Positions 37,353-50,352 of a stretch of 64,000 nt of DNA are shown piece by piece (position 1 is the first letter of the stretch; each line of letters begins with the position of its first letter). Made by a program: the position numbers and the translations under genes. The stretch covers positions 166,610,243-166,674,242 of the forward strand of contig NC_135714.1 of NCBI RefSeq assembly GCF_964656455.1, written 5' to 3'. This DNA comes from Halichoerus grypus (lineage: Eukaryota > Chordata > Mammalia > Carnivora > Phocidae). A model generated the notes under the pieces. It did not search any database. It saw only the letters and a program-made list of their open reading frames with translations, and was not told where the DNA came from.

Positions 37353-38795
37353 TAATAGCAAGCGTTCTAACTCGGAGAAACAACACTGAAGAGAAACCGT
37401 GCTTTAGCTACCGACGACCTCTGTGTGGGAGGAAGCAGTTTAGGGTGTACGGTGGGTGAGAGCCTGGGGACGGGTTCCGTTTCCTAAAATCGAGGGAGAG
37501 ACAGGCCGGAGAGAAGGCAGCTCTCAACTCACACCATGGTTATGGGGCTAGTACCGTTGCCCCGGGTGTGTGTGCAGGCTTCATGAAAACCGCCTGACTC
37601 GAAGGAAAAACTCGCTGGAGAATCCATGCTTCAGCTAAAAGAGCCGCTCTTGAAGGTGGAAGCATTATGTTGTGTGCGTGCATGAGAGCCCTGCAAGGGA
37701 GTCCAAAGCTTTTTGTGAGTGAGCCTCAGGCCCCAGCAGAAGGCAGAACACGACTCCCCATGTGTTTCATCACGCTAGCACGGCAGCCCCACTTTTGCAT
37801 GGAAGTCTAACAGCTAGCGTTCTAACTCGAAGAAACAACACTGTAGAGAAACCCTGCTTTAGCTACCGTCGACCTCTAGATGGAGGAAATATTACACGGA
37901 GTACCGTGGCTGAGAGCCTGGGGAACGGGTTCCATACGTGAAACCAAGGGAGAAATAGGTCCGGGCAGAAGGCACCTCTGGACTCAGCTCTTGCTACCTG
38001 AAGCTAACACTACTGCTCCATGTGTGCTTGGAATGCTATGTGCTCGACACTGACTGGGAAGAAACAAGCCTGTCAAGAATCCCAGGTGCAGCTCATTCGC
38101 CTACCAGACTACTAACACCAAGAATCAATGCTGTAGCGTTACTGCGCTTTAGCTAACATTGCAGTTCCTGAAGCCGCAGGAGTTGTATAGTGTTCGTGTA
38201 TGAGAGACCGGGGAAAGGGTCCCATACGTGAAATGGAGTGAGAAACAGGCCGGTGCGGAAGGCAGCTCTCAACTCACCTCTTGTTTATGAGGCCAGTACC
38301 CTTGCCCCGTGTGTTCCTGCAGGCCATAAGCCAACCGCCTAACTCAAAGGAACAACTCTGTAGAGAATTCCTGCTTCGGCTAAAAGGGCCATGCCTCAGG
38401 GTGGACGCATTGTGTGGTGTGCATGCGTGAGTGCACAGCAAGTGAGTCCAAAAGCATTTTCCTTGTGAGACCCAGGCCCCAGAAGAAGCCAGAACACGAC
38501 TCCCCACTTGCTCCATGAATCTAATACCTCGGCCCCACTTTTGCATGGAAGTCTCATAGTTAGCTTTCTAAGTCGAAGAAACAACACTGTAGAGAAACCG
38601 TGCTTTAGCTACCGTCGACCTCTCTGAGGGCGAAGCAGTTTAGGGTGTACTGAGGTTGGGAGCCCTGGGACGGTTTCAATATCATAATATCGGGGGAGGG
38701 ACAGGCCGGCACAGAAGGCAGCTCTCAACTCACATCATGGTTATGGGGCTACTACCGTTGCCCAGGGTGTGTGTGCAGGCTTAAACACAGCCACC

Positions 38796-39242
38796 TAACT
38801 CGAAGGAAAAACTCGGTAGAGAGCCTGTGCTGCAGGTAAAACAGCTGCTCCTGAGGGTGGAACCATTTTGTTGTGTGCGTGCGTGAGAGCACTGCAAGGG
38901 AGTCCAAAGCTTTTTGCGAGTGAGACTCAGGCCCCAGCGAAAGGCAGAACACGACTCTCCATGTGTTTCATCAAGCTAGCACGGCAGCGCCACTTTCATG
39001 GAAGTCTAATAGCTAGCGTTCTAAGTCGAAGAAACAACACTGTAGAGAAGCCGTGCTTTAGCTACCGTCGACCTCTGTGTGGGCGAAGCAGTTTAGGGTG
39101 TACTGTGGCTGGCAGCCTGGGGACGGTTTCCATTTCGGAATATATGGGGAGAGACAGTCCGGTACAGAAGGCAGCTCTCAACTCACTACATGGGGCTAGT
39201 TCCGTTGCCCCGTGGGTGTGTGCAGGCTTAAAGACAGCCACT
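38796..39242. repeat. Variable dimer block of U7, one copy
   Basis: The dimer has GTGGAACCATTTTG and GACTCTCCATG, shared with U8 and U10 and different from the single dimer of U6. Confidence 0.88.
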
Positions 39243-40208
39243 TAACTCGAAGGAAAAACTCGGTAGGGAATCCGAGCTGCAGGTAAAACAGCTGCTCCTA
39301 AGGGTGGAATCCTTTTGTTGTGTGCGTGCGTGAGAGCACTGCAAGGGAGTCCAAAGCATTTTGCGAGTGAGACTCAGGCCCCAGCGAAAGGCAGAACACG
39401 ACTCCCCATGTGTTTTACCAAGCTAGCACGGCAGCCCCACATTTGCATGGAAGTCTAAGAGCTAGCGTTCTAACTCGAAGAAACTACACAGTAGAGAAAC
39501 CGTGCTTTAGCTACCGTCGACCTCTCTGTGGGCGAAGCAGTTTAGGGTGTACTGTGGCTGAGAGCCTGGGGACATTTTCCATTTTGTAAAATCGGGGGAG
39601 AGACAGGCCGGTACAGAAGGCAGCTCTCAACTCACATCATGGTTATGGGGCTAGTACCATTGCCCTGGGTGTGTGTGCAGGCTGAAAGACAGCCACCTAA
39701 CTCAAAGGAAAAACACGGTAGAGAATCCGTGCTTCAGCTCAAACAGCCGCTCCTGAGGGTGGAAGCATTTGGTTGTGTGCGTGCGTGAGAGGACTGCAAG
39801 GGAGTCCAAAGTCTCTGCGAGTGAGACTCAGGCCCCAGCAAAAGGCAGAAGACGACTCCCCGTGTGTTTCATTTAGCTAGCACTGCGGCCCTACTTTTGC
39901 ATGGAAATCTAATCGCTAGCGTTCTCCCTGGAAGAAACAACACGGTAGAGAAACCGTGCTTTAGCTACCATCCACCTCTCTGAGGGAGGAAGCACTTTCC
40001 AGGCTACCGTGGGTGAGAGCCTGAGGAACGGGTTCCTTACGTGAAACCGAGGGAGAAGGAGTCCGGGCCAGAAGGCTCCTCTCGACTCAGCTCTTGTTAC
40101 CTGAAGCTAACACTTCGGCTCCATGTGTGCATAGGAATGCTAAGGGCTCCACACTGATTTGGCAGAAAGAAGCCGCTCAAGAACCCCAGCTTCAGCTCGT
40201 TCGCCTCT

Positions 40209-40223
40209 CCACAGGGTGGCAGC
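40209..40223 (+). promoter_or_regulatory. Weak CTCF-like motif, U8
   Basis: Same candidate, unchanged. Confidence 0.25.
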
Positions 40224-41978
40224 ATTTTCAAGTCTGCTTGAGTGCAAACCTGGGGAAGGAGTCCCAGCAGAATTCGGAGGGAGAAATAAGCATGGGCAGA
40301 AGGCCCCTATGGACTCAACTCTTGTTTCGGGAAACTAGATCGGCTCTCCCGTGTGTGCGTGGAGTCCTCAGTGCCATCCACGCAACGCAAAGGAACAAAA
40401 CTGTAGAGAACCCGTGCCTCAGCAAAGATCACCCTTCCTGAGCGTGCACTTCATCTATTGTGTGTTTTTGTGAAAGCATGAGAAATGGAACCTAAACGTA
40501 ACTCGGAGTGAGAAGCAGGCCTGGAAGGAAGGCTGCTGTCGACTCACCTCTTGTTTGAGGAGATCAGCACTGCTGTACCCTGTGTGCCTGGATGCCTAGT
40601 TCCCAGGCTACTAACACCAAGAATCAATCCTCTCGAGTGACTGCGCTTGAGTTAACATTGCCGTTCCTGAAGCAGGAGGAATTTGACCCTGCTCGTGTAC
40701 GAGAGACCGGGGAAAGGGTCCCAGACGTGAAATGGAGTGAGAAACAGGCCGGTGCGGAAGGCAGCTCTCAAGTCACCTCTGGTTGATGAGGCTAGTACCC
40801 TTGCCCCGGGGGTGCCTGCAGGCCTAAAGCCAACCACCTAACTCAAAGGAACAACTCTGTAGGGAATTCCCGCTTCGGCTAAAAGAGCCATGCCTCAGGG
40901 TGGACGCATTTTGCTGTGTGCATGCGTGAGCGCACTGCAAGTGAGTCCAAAAGCATTTTCCTTGTGAGACCCAGGCCCCGGAAGAAGCCAGAACACGACT
41001 CCCCACTTGCTCCATGAAGCTAGGACTGCGGCCCCACTTTTGCATGGAAGTCTAACAGCTAGCTTTCTAACTCGGAGAAACAACACTGTAGAGAAACCGT
41101 GCTTTAGCTACCGTCGACCTCTCTGTGGGCGAAGCAGTTTAGGGTGTACTGTGGCTGAGAGCCTGGGGACGGTTTCCATTTCATAATATCGGGGGAGAGA
41201 CAGGCTGGCACATAAGGCAGATCTGAACTCACTACATGGTTATGGGGCTAGTTCCGTTGCCCCGTGGGTGTGTGCAGGCTTAAACACAGCCACCTAACTC
41301 GAAGGAAAAACTCGGTAGAGAGCCTGTGCTGCAGGTAAAGGAGCTGCTCCTGAGGGTGCAAGCATTTTGTTGTGTGCGTGCGTGAGAGCACTGCAAGGGA
41401 GTCCAAAGCTTTTTGCGAGTGAGACTCAGGCCCCAGCGAAAGGCAGACCACGACTCCCCATGTGTTTCATCACGCTAGCACGGCAGCCCCACTTTTGCAT
41501 GGAAGTCTAATAGCTAGCGTTCTAACTCGAAGAAACAACACTGTAGAGAAGCCATGCTTTAGCTACCGTCGACCTCTCTGTGGGCGAAGCAGTTTAGGGT
41601 GTACTGTGGCTGAGAGCCCTGGGACGGTTTCAATATCGTAATATCGGGGAGAGACAGGCCGGTACAGAAGGCAGCTCTCAAATCACATCATGGTTAGGGG
41701 GCTAGTACCATTGCCCAGGGTGTGTGTGCAGGCTTAAACACAGCCACCTAACTCGAAGGAAAAACTCGGTTGAGAGCCTGTGCTGCAGGTAAAACAGCTG
41801 CTCCTGAGGGTGGCAGCATTTTGTTGTGTGCGTGCGTGAGAGCACTGCAAGGGAGTCCAGACCCATTTTCCGTGTGGGACTCAGGCCCCGGCAGAAGACA
41901 GAACACGACTCCCCACTTGTTTCATGAAGCTAGCACTGCGGCCCCACTTTTGCATGGAAGTCTAATAGCAAGCGTTCT

Positions 41979-42677
41979 TTATTATTATTAGTATTAAATG
42001 TTTTTATTGTTATGTTAATCCCCATACATTACATCATTAGTTTTAGATATAGTGTTCCATGATTCATTGTTTGTGCATAACACCCAGTGCTCCATGCAGA
42101 TCGTGCCCTGCTCAATACCCATCACCAGGCTAACCCATCCTCCCACCCCCCTCCCCTCTAGAACCCTCAGTTTGTTTCTCAGAGTCCATCGTCTCTCATG
42201 GTTCTTCTCCCCCTCCGATTTTCCCCCCTTCGTTCTTCCCCTCCTGCTACATTCTTCTTCTTCTTTTTTTCTTTCTTAACATATATTGCATTATTTGTTT
42301 CAGAGGTACAGATCTGAGATTCAACAGTCTTGCACAATTCACAGCGCTTACCAGAACACATACCCTCCCCAGTGTCCAACACCCAGTGACCCCATCCCTC
42401 CCACCCCAGCCCCCACTCCAGCAACCCTCAGTTTGTTTCCTGAGATTAAGAATTCCTCATATCAGTGAGGTCATATGATACATGTCTTTCTCTGTTTGAC
42501 TTATTTCGCTCAGCATGATACCCTCCAGTTCCATCCACGTCGTTGCAGAGGGCAAGATCTCATTCCTTTTGATGGCTGCATAATATTCCATTGTATATAT
42601 ATATACCCCCTCTTCTTTATCCATTCATCTGTTGGTGGACATCTTGGCTCTTTCCACAGTTTGGCTATTGTGGACAT
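41979..42677 (-). mobile_element. L1 3' end, U8 copy
   Basis: Target-site duplications lie at 41963-41978 and 42678-42693. The tail has one GTA triplet. TTTGTTTCTCAG lies near 42171 and CTTCGTTC near 42228. Confidence 0.95.
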
Positions 42678-44120
42678 TAATAGCAAGCGTTCTAACTCGG
42701 AGAAACAACACTGAAGAGAAACCGTGCTTTAGCTACCGACGACCTCTGTGTGGGAGGAAGCAGTTTAGGGTGTACGGTGGGTGAGAGCCTGGGGACGGGT
42801 TCCGTTTCCTAAAATCGAGGGAGAGACAGGCCGGAGAGAAGGCAGCTCTCAACTCACACCATGGTTATGGGGCTAGTACCGTTGCCCCGGGTGTGTGTGC
42901 AGGCTTCATGAAAACCGCCTGACTCGAAGGAAAAACTCGCTGGAGAATCCATGCTTCAGCTAAAAGAGCCGCTCTTGAAGGTGGAAGCATTATGTTGTGT
43001 GCGTGCATGAGAGCCCTGCAAGGGAGTCCAAAGCTTTTTGTGAGTGAGCCTCAGGCCCCAGCAGAAGGCAGAACACGACTCCCCATGTGTTTCATCACGC
43101 TAGCACGGCAGCCCCACTTTTGCATGGAAGTCTAACAGCTAGCGTTCTAACTCGAAGAAACAACACTGTAGAGAAACCCTGCTTTAGCTACCGTCGACCT
43201 CTAGATGGAGGAAGTATTACACGGAGTACCGTGGCTGAGAGCCTGGGGAACGGGTTCCATACGTGAAACCAAGGGAGAAATAGGTCCGGGCAGAAGGCAC
43301 CTCTGGACTCAGCTCTTGCTACCTGAAGCTAACACTACTGCTCCATGTGTGCTTGGAATGCTATGTGCTCGACACTGACTGGGAAGAAACAAGCCTGTCA
43401 AGAATCCCAGCTGCAGCTCATTCGCCTACCAGACTACTAACACCAAGAATCAATGCTGTAGCGTTACTGCGCTTTAGCTAACATTGCAGTTCCTGAAGCC
43501 GCAGGAGTTGTATAGTGTTCGTGTATGAGAGACCGGGGAAAGGGTCCCATACGTGAAATGGAGTGAGAAACAGGCCGGTGCGGAAGGCAGCTCTCAACTC
43601 ACCTCTTGTTTATGAGGCCAGTACCCTTGCCCCGTGTGTTCCTGCAGGCCATAAGCCAACCGCCTAACTCAAAGGAACAACTCTGTAGAGAATTCCTGCT
43701 TCGGCTAAAAGGGCCATGCCTCAGGGTGGACGCATTGTGTGGTGTGCATGCGTGAGTGCACAGCAAGTGAGTCCAAAAGCATTTTCCTTGTGAGACCCAG
43801 GCCCCAGAAGAAGCCAGAACACGACTCCCCACTTGCTCCATGAATCTAATACCTCGGCCCCACTTTTGCATGGAAGTCTCATAGTTAGCTTTCTAAGTCG
43901 AAGAAACAACACTGTAGAGAAACCGTGCTTTAGCTACCGTCGACCTCTCTGAGGGCGAAGCAGTTTAGGGTGTACTGAGGTTGGGAGCCCTGGGACGGTT
44001 TCAATATCATAATATCGGGGGAGGGACAGGCCGGCACAGAAGGCAGCTCTCAACTCACATCATGGTTATGGGGCTACTACCGTTGCCCAGGGTGTGTGTG
44101 CAGGCTTAAACACAGCCACC

Positions 44121-44567
44121 TAATTCGAAGGAAAAACTCGGTAGAGAGCCTGTGCTGCAGGTAAAACAGCTGCTCCTGAGGGTGGAACCATTTTGTTGTG
44201 TGCGTGCGTGAGAGCACTGCAAGGGAGTCCAAAGCTTTTTGCGAGTGAGACTCAGGCCCCAGCGAAAGGCAGAACACGACTCTCCATGTGTTTCATCAAG
44301 CTAGCACGGCAGCGCCACTTTCATGGAAGTCTAATAGCTAGCGTTCTAAGTCGAAGAAACAACACTGTAGAGAAGCCGTGCTTTAGCTACCGTCGACCTC
44401 TGTGTGGGCGAAGCAGTTTAGGGTGTACTGTGGCTGGCAGCCTGGGGACGGTTTCCATTTCGGAATATATGGGGAGAGACAGTCCGGTACAGAAGGCAGC
44501 TCTCAACTCACTACATGGGGCTAGTTCCGTTGCCCCGTGGGTGTGTGCAGGCTTAAAGACAGCCACT
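44121..44567. repeat. Variable dimer block of U8, one copy
   Basis: Carries the same 6-bp and 1-bp deletions as U7. The first landmark is altered to TAATTCGAAG. Confidence 0.88.
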
Positions 44568-45533
44568 TAACTCGAAGGAAAAACTCGGTAGGGAATCCGA
44601 GCTGCAGGTAAAACAGCTGCTCCTAAGGGTGGAATCCTTTTGTTGTGTGCGTGCGTGAGAGCACTGCAAGGGAGTCCAAAGCATTTTGCGAGTGAGACTC
44701 AGGCCCCAGCGAAAGGCAGAACACGACTCCCCATGTGTTTTACCAAGCTAGCACGGCAGCCCCACATTTGCATGGAAGTCTAAGAGCTAGCGTTCTAACT
44801 CGAAGAAACTACACTGTAGAGAAACCGTGCTTTAGCTACCGTCGACCTCTCTGTGGGCGAAGCAGTTTAGGGTGTACTGTGGCTGAGAGCCTGGGGACAT
44901 TTTCCATTTTGTAAAATCGGGGGAGAGACAGGCCGGTACAGAAGGCAGCTCTCAACTCAAATCATGGTTATGGGGCTAGTACCGTTGCCCTGGGTGTGTG
45001 TGCAGGCTGAAAGACAGCCACCTAACTCAAAGGAAAAACACGGTAGAGAATCCGTGCTTCAGCTCAAACAGCCGCTCCTGAGGGTGGAAGCATTTGGTTG
45101 TGTGCGTGCGTGAGAGGACTGCAAGGGAGTCCAAAGTCTCTGCGAGTGAGACTCAGGCCCCAGCAAAAGGCAGAAGACGACTCCCCGTGTGTTTCATTTA
45201 GCTAGCACTGCGGCCCTACTTTTGCATGGAAATCTAATCGCTAGCGTTCTCCCTGGAAGAAACAACACGGTAGAGAAACCGTGCTTTAGCTACCATCCAC
45301 CTCTCTGAGGGAGGAAGCACTTTCCAGGCTACCGTGGGTGAGAGCCTGAGGAACGGGTTCCTTACGTGAAACCGAGGGAGAAGGAGTCCGGGCCAGAAGG
45401 CTCCTCTCGACTCAGCTCTTGTTACCTGAAGCTAACACTTCGGCTCCATGTGTGCATAGGAATGCTAAGGGCTCCACACTGATTTGGCAGAAAGAAGCCA
45501 GTCAAGAACCCCAGCTTCAGCTCCTTCGCCTCT

Positions 45534-45548
45534 CCACAGGGTGGCAGC
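45534..45548 (+). promoter_or_regulatory. Weak CTCF-like motif, U9
   Basis: Same candidate, unchanged. Confidence 0.25.
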
Positions 45549-47303
45549 ATTTTCAAGTCTGCTTGAGTGCAAACCTGGGGAAGGAGTCCCAGCAGAATTC
45601 GGAGGGAGAAATAAGCATGGGCAGAAGGCCCCTATGGACTCAACTCTTGTTTCGGGAAACTAGATCGGCTCTCCCGTGTGTGCGTGGAGTCCTCAGTGCC
45701 ATCCACGCAACGCAAAGGAACAAAACTGTAGAGAACCCGTGCCTCAGCAAAGATCGCCCTTCCTGAGCGTGCACTTCATCTATTGTGTGTTTTTGTGAAA
45801 GCATGAGAAATGGAACCTAAACGTAACTCGGAGTGAGAAGCAGGCCTGGAAGGAAGGCTGCTGTCGACTCACCTCTTGTTTGAGGAGATCAGCACTGCTG
45901 TACCCTGTGTGCCTGGATGCCTAGTTCCCAGGCTACTAACACCAAGAATCAATCCTCTCGAGTGACTGCGCTTGAGTTAACATTGCCGTTCCTGAAGCAG
46001 GAGGAATTTGACCCTGCTCGTGTACGAGAGACCGGGGAAAGGGTCCCAGACGTGAAATGGAGTGAGAAACAGGCCGGTGCGGAAGGCAGCTCTCAAGTCA
46101 CCTCTGGTTGATGAGGCTAGTACCCTTGCCCCGGGGGTGCCTGCAGGCCTAAAGCCAACCACCTAACTCAAAGGAACAACTCTGTAGGGAATTCCCGCTT
46201 CGGCTAAAAGAGCCATGCCTCAGGGTGGACGCATTTTGCTGTGTGCATGCGTGAGCGCACTGCAAGTGAGTCCAAAAGCATTTTCCTTGTGAGACCCAGG
46301 CCCCGGAAGAAGCCAGAACACGACTCCCCACTTGCTCCATGAAGCTAGGACTGCGGCCCCACTTTTGCATGGAAGTCTAACAGCTAGCTTTCTAACTCGG
46401 AGAAACAACACTGTAGAGAAACCGTGCTTTAGCTACCGTCGACCTCTCTGTGGGCGAAGCAGTTTAGGGTGTACTGTGGCTGAGAGCCTGGGGACGGTTT
46501 CCATTTCATAATATCGGGGGAGAGACAGGCTGGCACATAAGGCAGATCTGAACTCACTACATGGTTATGGGGCTAGTTCCGTTGCCCCGTGGGTGTGTGC
46601 AGGCTTAAACACAGCCACCTAACTCGAAGGAAAAACTCGGTAGAGAGCCTGTGCTGCAGGTAAAGGAGCTGCTCCTGAGGGTGCAAGCATTTTGTTGTGT
46701 GCGTGCGTGAGAGCACTGCAAGGGAGTCCAAAGCTTTTTGCGAGTGAGACTCAGGCCCCAGCGAAAGGCAGACCACGACTCCCCATGTGTTTCATCACGC
46801 TAGCACGGCAGCCCCACTTTTGCATGGAAGTCTAATAGCTAGCGTTCTAACTCGAAGAAACAACACTGTAGAGAAGCCGTGCTTTAGCTACCGTCGACCT
46901 CTCTGTGGGCGAAGCAGTTTAGGGTGTACTGTGGCTGAGAGCCCTGGGACGGTTTCAATATCGTAATATCGGGGAGAGACAGGCCGGTACAGAAGGCAGC
47001 TCTCAAATCACATCATGGTTAGGGGGCTAGTACCATTGCCCAGGGTGTGTGTGCAGGCTTAAACACAGCCACCTAACTCGAAGGAAAAACTCGGTTGAGA
47101 GCCTGTGCTGCAGGTAAAACAGCTGCTCCTGAGGGTGGCAGCATTTTGTTGTGTGCGTGCGTGAGAGCACTGCAAGGGAGTCCAGACCCATTTTCCGTGT
47201 GGGACTCAGGCCCCGGCAGAAGACAGAACACGACTCCCCACTTGTTTCATGAAGCTAGCACTGCGGCCCCACTTTTGCATGGAAGTCTAATAGCAAGCGT
47301 TCT

Positions 47304-48002
47304 TTATTATTATTAGTATTAAATGTTTTTATTGTTATGTTAATCCCCATACATTACATCATTAGTTTTAGATATAGTGTTCCATGATTCATTGTTTGTG
47401 CATAACACCCAGTGCTCCATGCAGATCGAGCCCTGCTCAATACCCATCACCAGGCTAACCCATCCTCCCACCCCCCTCCCCTCTAGAACCCTCAGTTTGT
47501 TTTTCAGAGTCCATCGTCTCTCATGGTTCTTCTCCCCCTCCGATTTTCCCCCCTTCATTCTTCCCCTCCTGCTACATTCTTCTTCTTCTTTTTTTCTTTC
47601 TTAACATATATTGCATTATTTGTTTCAGAGGTACAGATCTGAGATTCAACAGTCTTGCACAATTCACAGCGCTTACCAGAACACATACCCTCCCCAGTGT
47701 CCAACACCCAGTGACCCCATCCCTCCCACACCAGCCCCCACTCCAGCAACCCTCAGTTTGTTTCCTGAGATTAAGAATTCCTCATATCAGTGAGGTCATA
47801 TGATACATGTCTTTCTCTGTTTGACTTATTTCGCTCAGCATGATACCCTCCAGTTCCATCCACGTCGTTGCAGAGGGCAAGATCTCATTCCTTTTGATGG
47901 CTGCATAATATTCCATTGTATATATATATACCCCCTCTTCTTTATCCATTCATCTGTTGGTGGACATCTTGGCTCTTTCCAGAGTTTGGGTATTGTGGAC
48001 AT
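47304..48002 (-). mobile_element. L1 3' end, U9 copy
   Basis: Target-site duplications lie at 47288-47303 and 48003-48018. One GTA is in the tail. Private changes are CCCACACCAG near 47727 and CCAGAGTTTGGGTATT near 47979. Confidence 0.95.
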
Positions 48003-49445
48003 TAATAGCAAGCGTTCTAACTCGGAGAAACAACACTGAAGAGAAACCGTGCTTTAGCTACCGACGACCTCTGTGTGGGAGGAAGCAGTTTAGGGTGTAC
48101 GGTGGGTGAGAGCCTGGGGACGGGTTCCGTTTCCTAAAATCGAGGGAGAGACAGGCCGGAGAGAAGGCAGCTCTCAACTCACACCATGGTTATGGGGCTA
48201 GTACCGTTGCCCCGGGTGTGTGTGCAGGCTTCATGAAAACCGCCTGACTCGAAGGAAAAACTCGCTGGAGAATCCATGCTTCAGCTAAAAGAGCCGCTCT
48301 TGAAGGTGGAAGCATTATGTTGTGTGCGTGCATGAGAGCCCTGCAAGGGAGTCCAAAGCTTTTTGTGAGTGAGCCTCAGGCCCCAGCAGAAGGCAGAACA
48401 CGACTCCCCATGTGTTTCATCACGCTAGCACGGCAGCCCCACTTTTGCATGGAAGTCTAACAGCTAGTGTTCTAACTCGAAGAAACAACACTGTAGAGAA
48501 ACCCTGCTTTAGCTACCGTCGACCTCTAGATGGAGGAAATATTACACGGAGTACCGTGGCTGAGAGCCTGGGGAACGGGTTCCATACGTGAAACCAAGGG
48601 AGAAATAGGTCCGGGCAGAAGGCACCTCTGGACTCAGCTCTTGCTACCTGAAGCTAACACTACTGCTCCATGTGTGCTTGGAATGCTATGTGCTCGACAC
48701 TGACTGGGAAGAAACAAGCCTGTCAAGAATCCCAGCTGCAGCTCATTCGCCTACCAGACTACTAACACCAAGAATCAATGCTGTAGCGTTACTGCGCTTT
48801 AGCTAACATTGCAGTTCCTGAAGCCGCAGGAGTTGTATAGTGTTCGTGTATGAGAGACCGGGGAAAGGGTCCCATACGTGAAATGGAGTGAGAAACAGGC
48901 CGGTGCGGAAGGCAGCTCTCAACTCACCTCTTGTTTATGAGGCCAGTACCCTTGCCCCGTGTGTTCCTGCAGGCCATAAGCCAACCGCCTAACTCAAAGG
49001 AACAACTCTGTAGAGAATTCCTGCTTCGGCTAAAAGAGCCATGCCTCAGGGTGGACGCATTGTGTGGTGTGCATGCGTGAGTGCACAGCAAGTGAGTCCA
49101 AAAGCATTTTCCTTGTGAGACCCAGGCCCCAGAAGAAGCCAGAACACGACTCCCCACTTGCTCCATGAATCTAATACCTCGGCCCCACTTTTGCATGGAA
49201 GTCTCATAGTTAGCTTTCTAAGTCGAAGAAACAACACTGTAGAGAAACCGTGCTTTAGCTACCGTCGACCTCTCTGAGGGCGAAGCAGTTTAGGGTGTAC
49301 TGAGGTTGGGAGCCCTGGGACGGTTTCAATATCATAATATCGGGGGAGGGACAGGCCGGCACAGAAGGCAGCTCTCAACTCACATCATGGTTATGGGGCT
49401 ACTACCGTTGCCCAGGGTGTGTGTGCAGGCTTAAACACAGCCACC

Positions 49446-50352
49446 TAACTCGAAGGAAAAACTCGGTAGAGAGCCTGTGCTGCAGGTAAAAGAGCTGCTC
49501 CTGAGGGTGGCAGCATTTTGTTGTGTGCGTGCGTGAGAGCACTGCAAGGGAGGCCAAAGCTTTTTGCGAGTGAGACTCAGGCCCCAGCGAAAGGCAGAAC
49601 ACGACTCCCCATGTGTTTCATCAAGCTAGCATGGCAGCGCCACTTTCATGGAAGTCTAAAAGCTAGCGTTCTAAGTCGAAGAAACAACACTGTAGAGAAA
49701 CCGTGCTTTAGCTACCGTCGACCTCTCTGAGGGCGAAGCAGTTTAGGGTGTACTGAGGTTGGGAGCCCTGGGACGGTTTCAATATCATAATATCGGGGGA
49801 GGGACAGGCCGGTACAGAAGGCAGCTCGCAACTCACATCATGGTTATGGGGCTACTACCGTTGCCCAGGGTGTGTGTGCAGGCTTAAACACAGCCACCTA
49901 ACTCAAAGGAAAAACTCGGTAGAGAGCCTGTGCTGCAGGTAAAACAGCTGCTCCTGAGGGTGGAAGCATTTTGTTGTGTGCGTGCGTGAGAGCACTGCAA
50001 GGGATTCCAAAGCTTTCTGCGAGTGAGACTCAGGCCCCAGAGAAAGGCAGAACACCACTCCCCATGTTTTTCATCAAGCTAGGACGGCAGCCCCACTTTT
50101 CAGGGAAGTCTAATAGCTAGCGTTCTAAGTCGAAGAAACAACACTGTAGAGAAGCCGTGCTTTAGCTACCGTCGACCTCTGTGTGGGCGAAGCAGTTTAG
50201 GGTGTACTGTGGCTGGCAGCCTGGGGACGGTTTCCATTTCGGTATATAGGGGGAGAGACAGTCCGGTACAGAAGGCAGCTCTCAACTCACTACATGGTTA
50301 AGGGGCTAGTTCCGTTGCCCCGTGTGTGTGTGCAGTCTTAAAGACAGCCACT
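49446..50352. repeat. Variable dimer block of U9, two copies
   Basis: Dimers start at 49446 and 49899. The second differs from its counterpart in U11 at several positions, for example ACTCAAAGG, CAGAGAAAGG, ATGTTTTTCAT, CTAGGACGG and TCGGTATATAGG. Confidence 0.87.

Larger units (their letters stand above)
34704..40028. repeat. Macrosatellite unit U7 (5325 bp, one variable dimer)
   Basis: A short unit sharing a 6-bp deletion (TACATGGGGCTAG, near 39188) and a 1-bp deletion (CACTTTCATGG, near 38991) with U8 and U10. It lacks the later variants of those two, so it looks like the earlier form of that lineage. Confidence 0.93.
40029..45353. repeat. Macrosatellite unit U8 (5325 bp, one variable dimer)
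   Basis: Shares with U10 only: TTTGTTTCTCAG in the L1, ACTACACTGTAG near 44807 and CTCAACTCAAATCATGG near 44951. It also carries CAGGCCTGG (near 40516) and GAGATCAGCAC (near 40560), found in U9 and U11 but not U10. Confidence 0.93.

Noticed and set aside
38868..39245. Longer 125-codon frame in U7, U8 and U10
   Set aside because: It exists only because the contracted dimer block lacks the stop found in the other units (CTCTCTGAGG replaced by CTCTGTGTGG). It is a by-product of repeat contraction.
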